Position numbers and translations under genes: made by a program. This document shows, piece by piece, positions 6,443-6,748 of a stretch of DNA of 6,748 bases. Below the pieces are notes generated by a model, which saw only the letters and a list, made by a program, of their open reading frames with translations, did no database searches and was not told the origin of the DNA. Within the stretch, counting starts at the first letter, position 1; every line of letters starts with the position of its first letter. Source of the DNA: Clostridiales bacterium (GTDB taxonomy: Bacteria; Bacillota; Clostridia; Christensenellales; CAG-138); assembly GCA_009783775.1 (NCBI GenBank), contig WRCT01000096.1, positions 1 to 6,748 on the forward strand, read 5' to 3'.

Positions 6443-6748
6443 ATGAAATTGAAACACATAACTTTGGGCCTTGTTCTTTTGGCCCTTACCATAAGCCTTG
6501 GCTGCGGGGCCTGCCACCCGCCCGAAACTGAGTTGCCGCCTGAACCCACGGCTCTGTCCCCTGTCAACTGTCCCCTGTCAACTGTCCACTGTCAACTGCT
6601 ATGCCAACCCCGGAGCCAATGCCCGCGTTGGGCGACTGGTACGCCACCCTGCTGGAAGAATCTTATCGGGAGGGAACCTTCAAAGAAACCGCGCTGAATT
6701 GCTTTTTGGATCTGACCAACCCCAATCGCGACCTGGATTACGACAAGG
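6443..6748 (+). pseudogene. Lipoprotein-like gene, frame interrupted by a heptamer repeat; 3' end beyond window
   Basis: From ATG 6443 the frame encodes a lysine-containing n-region (MKLKH), a hydrophobic stretch (ITLGLVLLALTISLG), and cysteines at 21 and 24. A Pro/Glu/Thr-rich linker (PPETELPPEPTA) follows. This fits a secreted lipoprotein, although neither cysteine has a canonical lipobox (SLGC, CGAC). The frame then crosses the repeat at 6554-6598 and becomes an implausible Cys/Arg-rich tail ending at TGA 6695-6697 (84 residues). A different frame, open from 6601 to the window end, reads MPTPEPMPALGDWYATLLEE and on for 49 codons, and looks like the true continuation. Removing 14 bases of repeat joins the two in frame; so does removing the whole 47-base insert (6554-6600), which gives PPEPTAMPTPEP across the junction. 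The downstream frame has a stop at 6541-6543 and no ribosome site before 6601, so it is unlikely to start on its own. The gene is either a pseudogene or phase-variable. The domain is not recognised. Confidence 0.6.
6554..6598 (+). repeat. Heptamer tandem repeat CTGTCNN, six units plus three bases
   Basis: The units are CTGTCCC, CTGTCAA, CTGTCCC, CTGTCAA, CTGTCCA, CTGTCAA and a final CTG. It can also be read as three 14-base units, with one mismatch in the third. GCT stands directly on both sides (6551-6553 and 6598-6600 if the last base is shared), as if a 47-base segment had been inserted at or duplicated from one GCT codon. Seven is not a multiple of three, so a change of one unit shifts the frame. 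The repeat contains no stop in any of the three forward frames. It resembles the short heptamer repeats known from cyanobacteria and other bacteria, but the exact family is not identified. Confidence 0.93.

Noticed and set aside
6466..6485. GGGCC / GGCCC hairpin as a terminator after recG
   Set aside because: The stem is five pairs with a ten-base loop, has no T-run after it, and lies inside the lipoprotein signal-peptide codons.
6601..6748. Downstream frame as an independent gene
   Set aside because: No ribosome site precedes ATG 6601, and the protein begins directly with a Pro-rich linker, as expected for the middle of a lipoprotein.

Overview
The window looks like chromosome from a GC-rich Firmicute of the Clostridia type, possibly an uncultured gut lineage; that placement is an inference from gene content, not a measured one. 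The support is an Asp23/Gls24 protein directly before FakA, with RecG next, an arrangement resembling yloU-yloV-recG of Bacillus and Clostridia. Strong AGGAGG-type ribosome sites and GTG and TTG starts fit the same group. All genes lie on the + strand and coding density is very high.

Layout: (1) 1-927, the 3' part of an alpha/beta hydrolase of the monoacylglycerol-lipase-like type, whose nucleophile serine position holds glycine. (2) 924-1592, a protein with the NagB (glucosamine-6-phosphate deaminase) fold, joined to gene 1 by an ATGA overlap; most of its active-site residues and its lid segment are missing. (3) 1602-2345, yebC/TACO1 family. (4) 2395-2751, Asp23/Gls24 family (yloU-like). (5) 2784-4430, fakA, the fatty acid kinase ATP-binding subunit. 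(6) 4432-6420, recG, the branched-DNA helicase. Gaps are -4, 9, 49, 32 and 1 bases and no terminator is visible, so these six genes are probably one transcription unit whose promoter lies upstream of the window.

(7) From 6407 a new unit seems to begin: a good sigma-A-type promoter overlaps the end of recG and is followed, with almost no leader, by a lipoprotein-like gene. A 7-base tandem repeat (six units plus three bases, 6554-6598) sits in the Pro/Thr-rich linker of this gene. It puts the signal peptide and the downstream domain in different reading frames. The gene is therefore either broken or switchable by repeat number.

The core genes (yebC, asp23, fakA, recG) are ordinary housekeeping functions: translation support, envelope-associated protein, exogenous fatty-acid activation, and replication-fork repair. 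The points most worth attention are the coupled pair of apparent pseudoenzymes at the start and the heptamer-interrupted lipoprotein gene at the end. I see no mobile element, CRISPR array, tRNA or rRNA.
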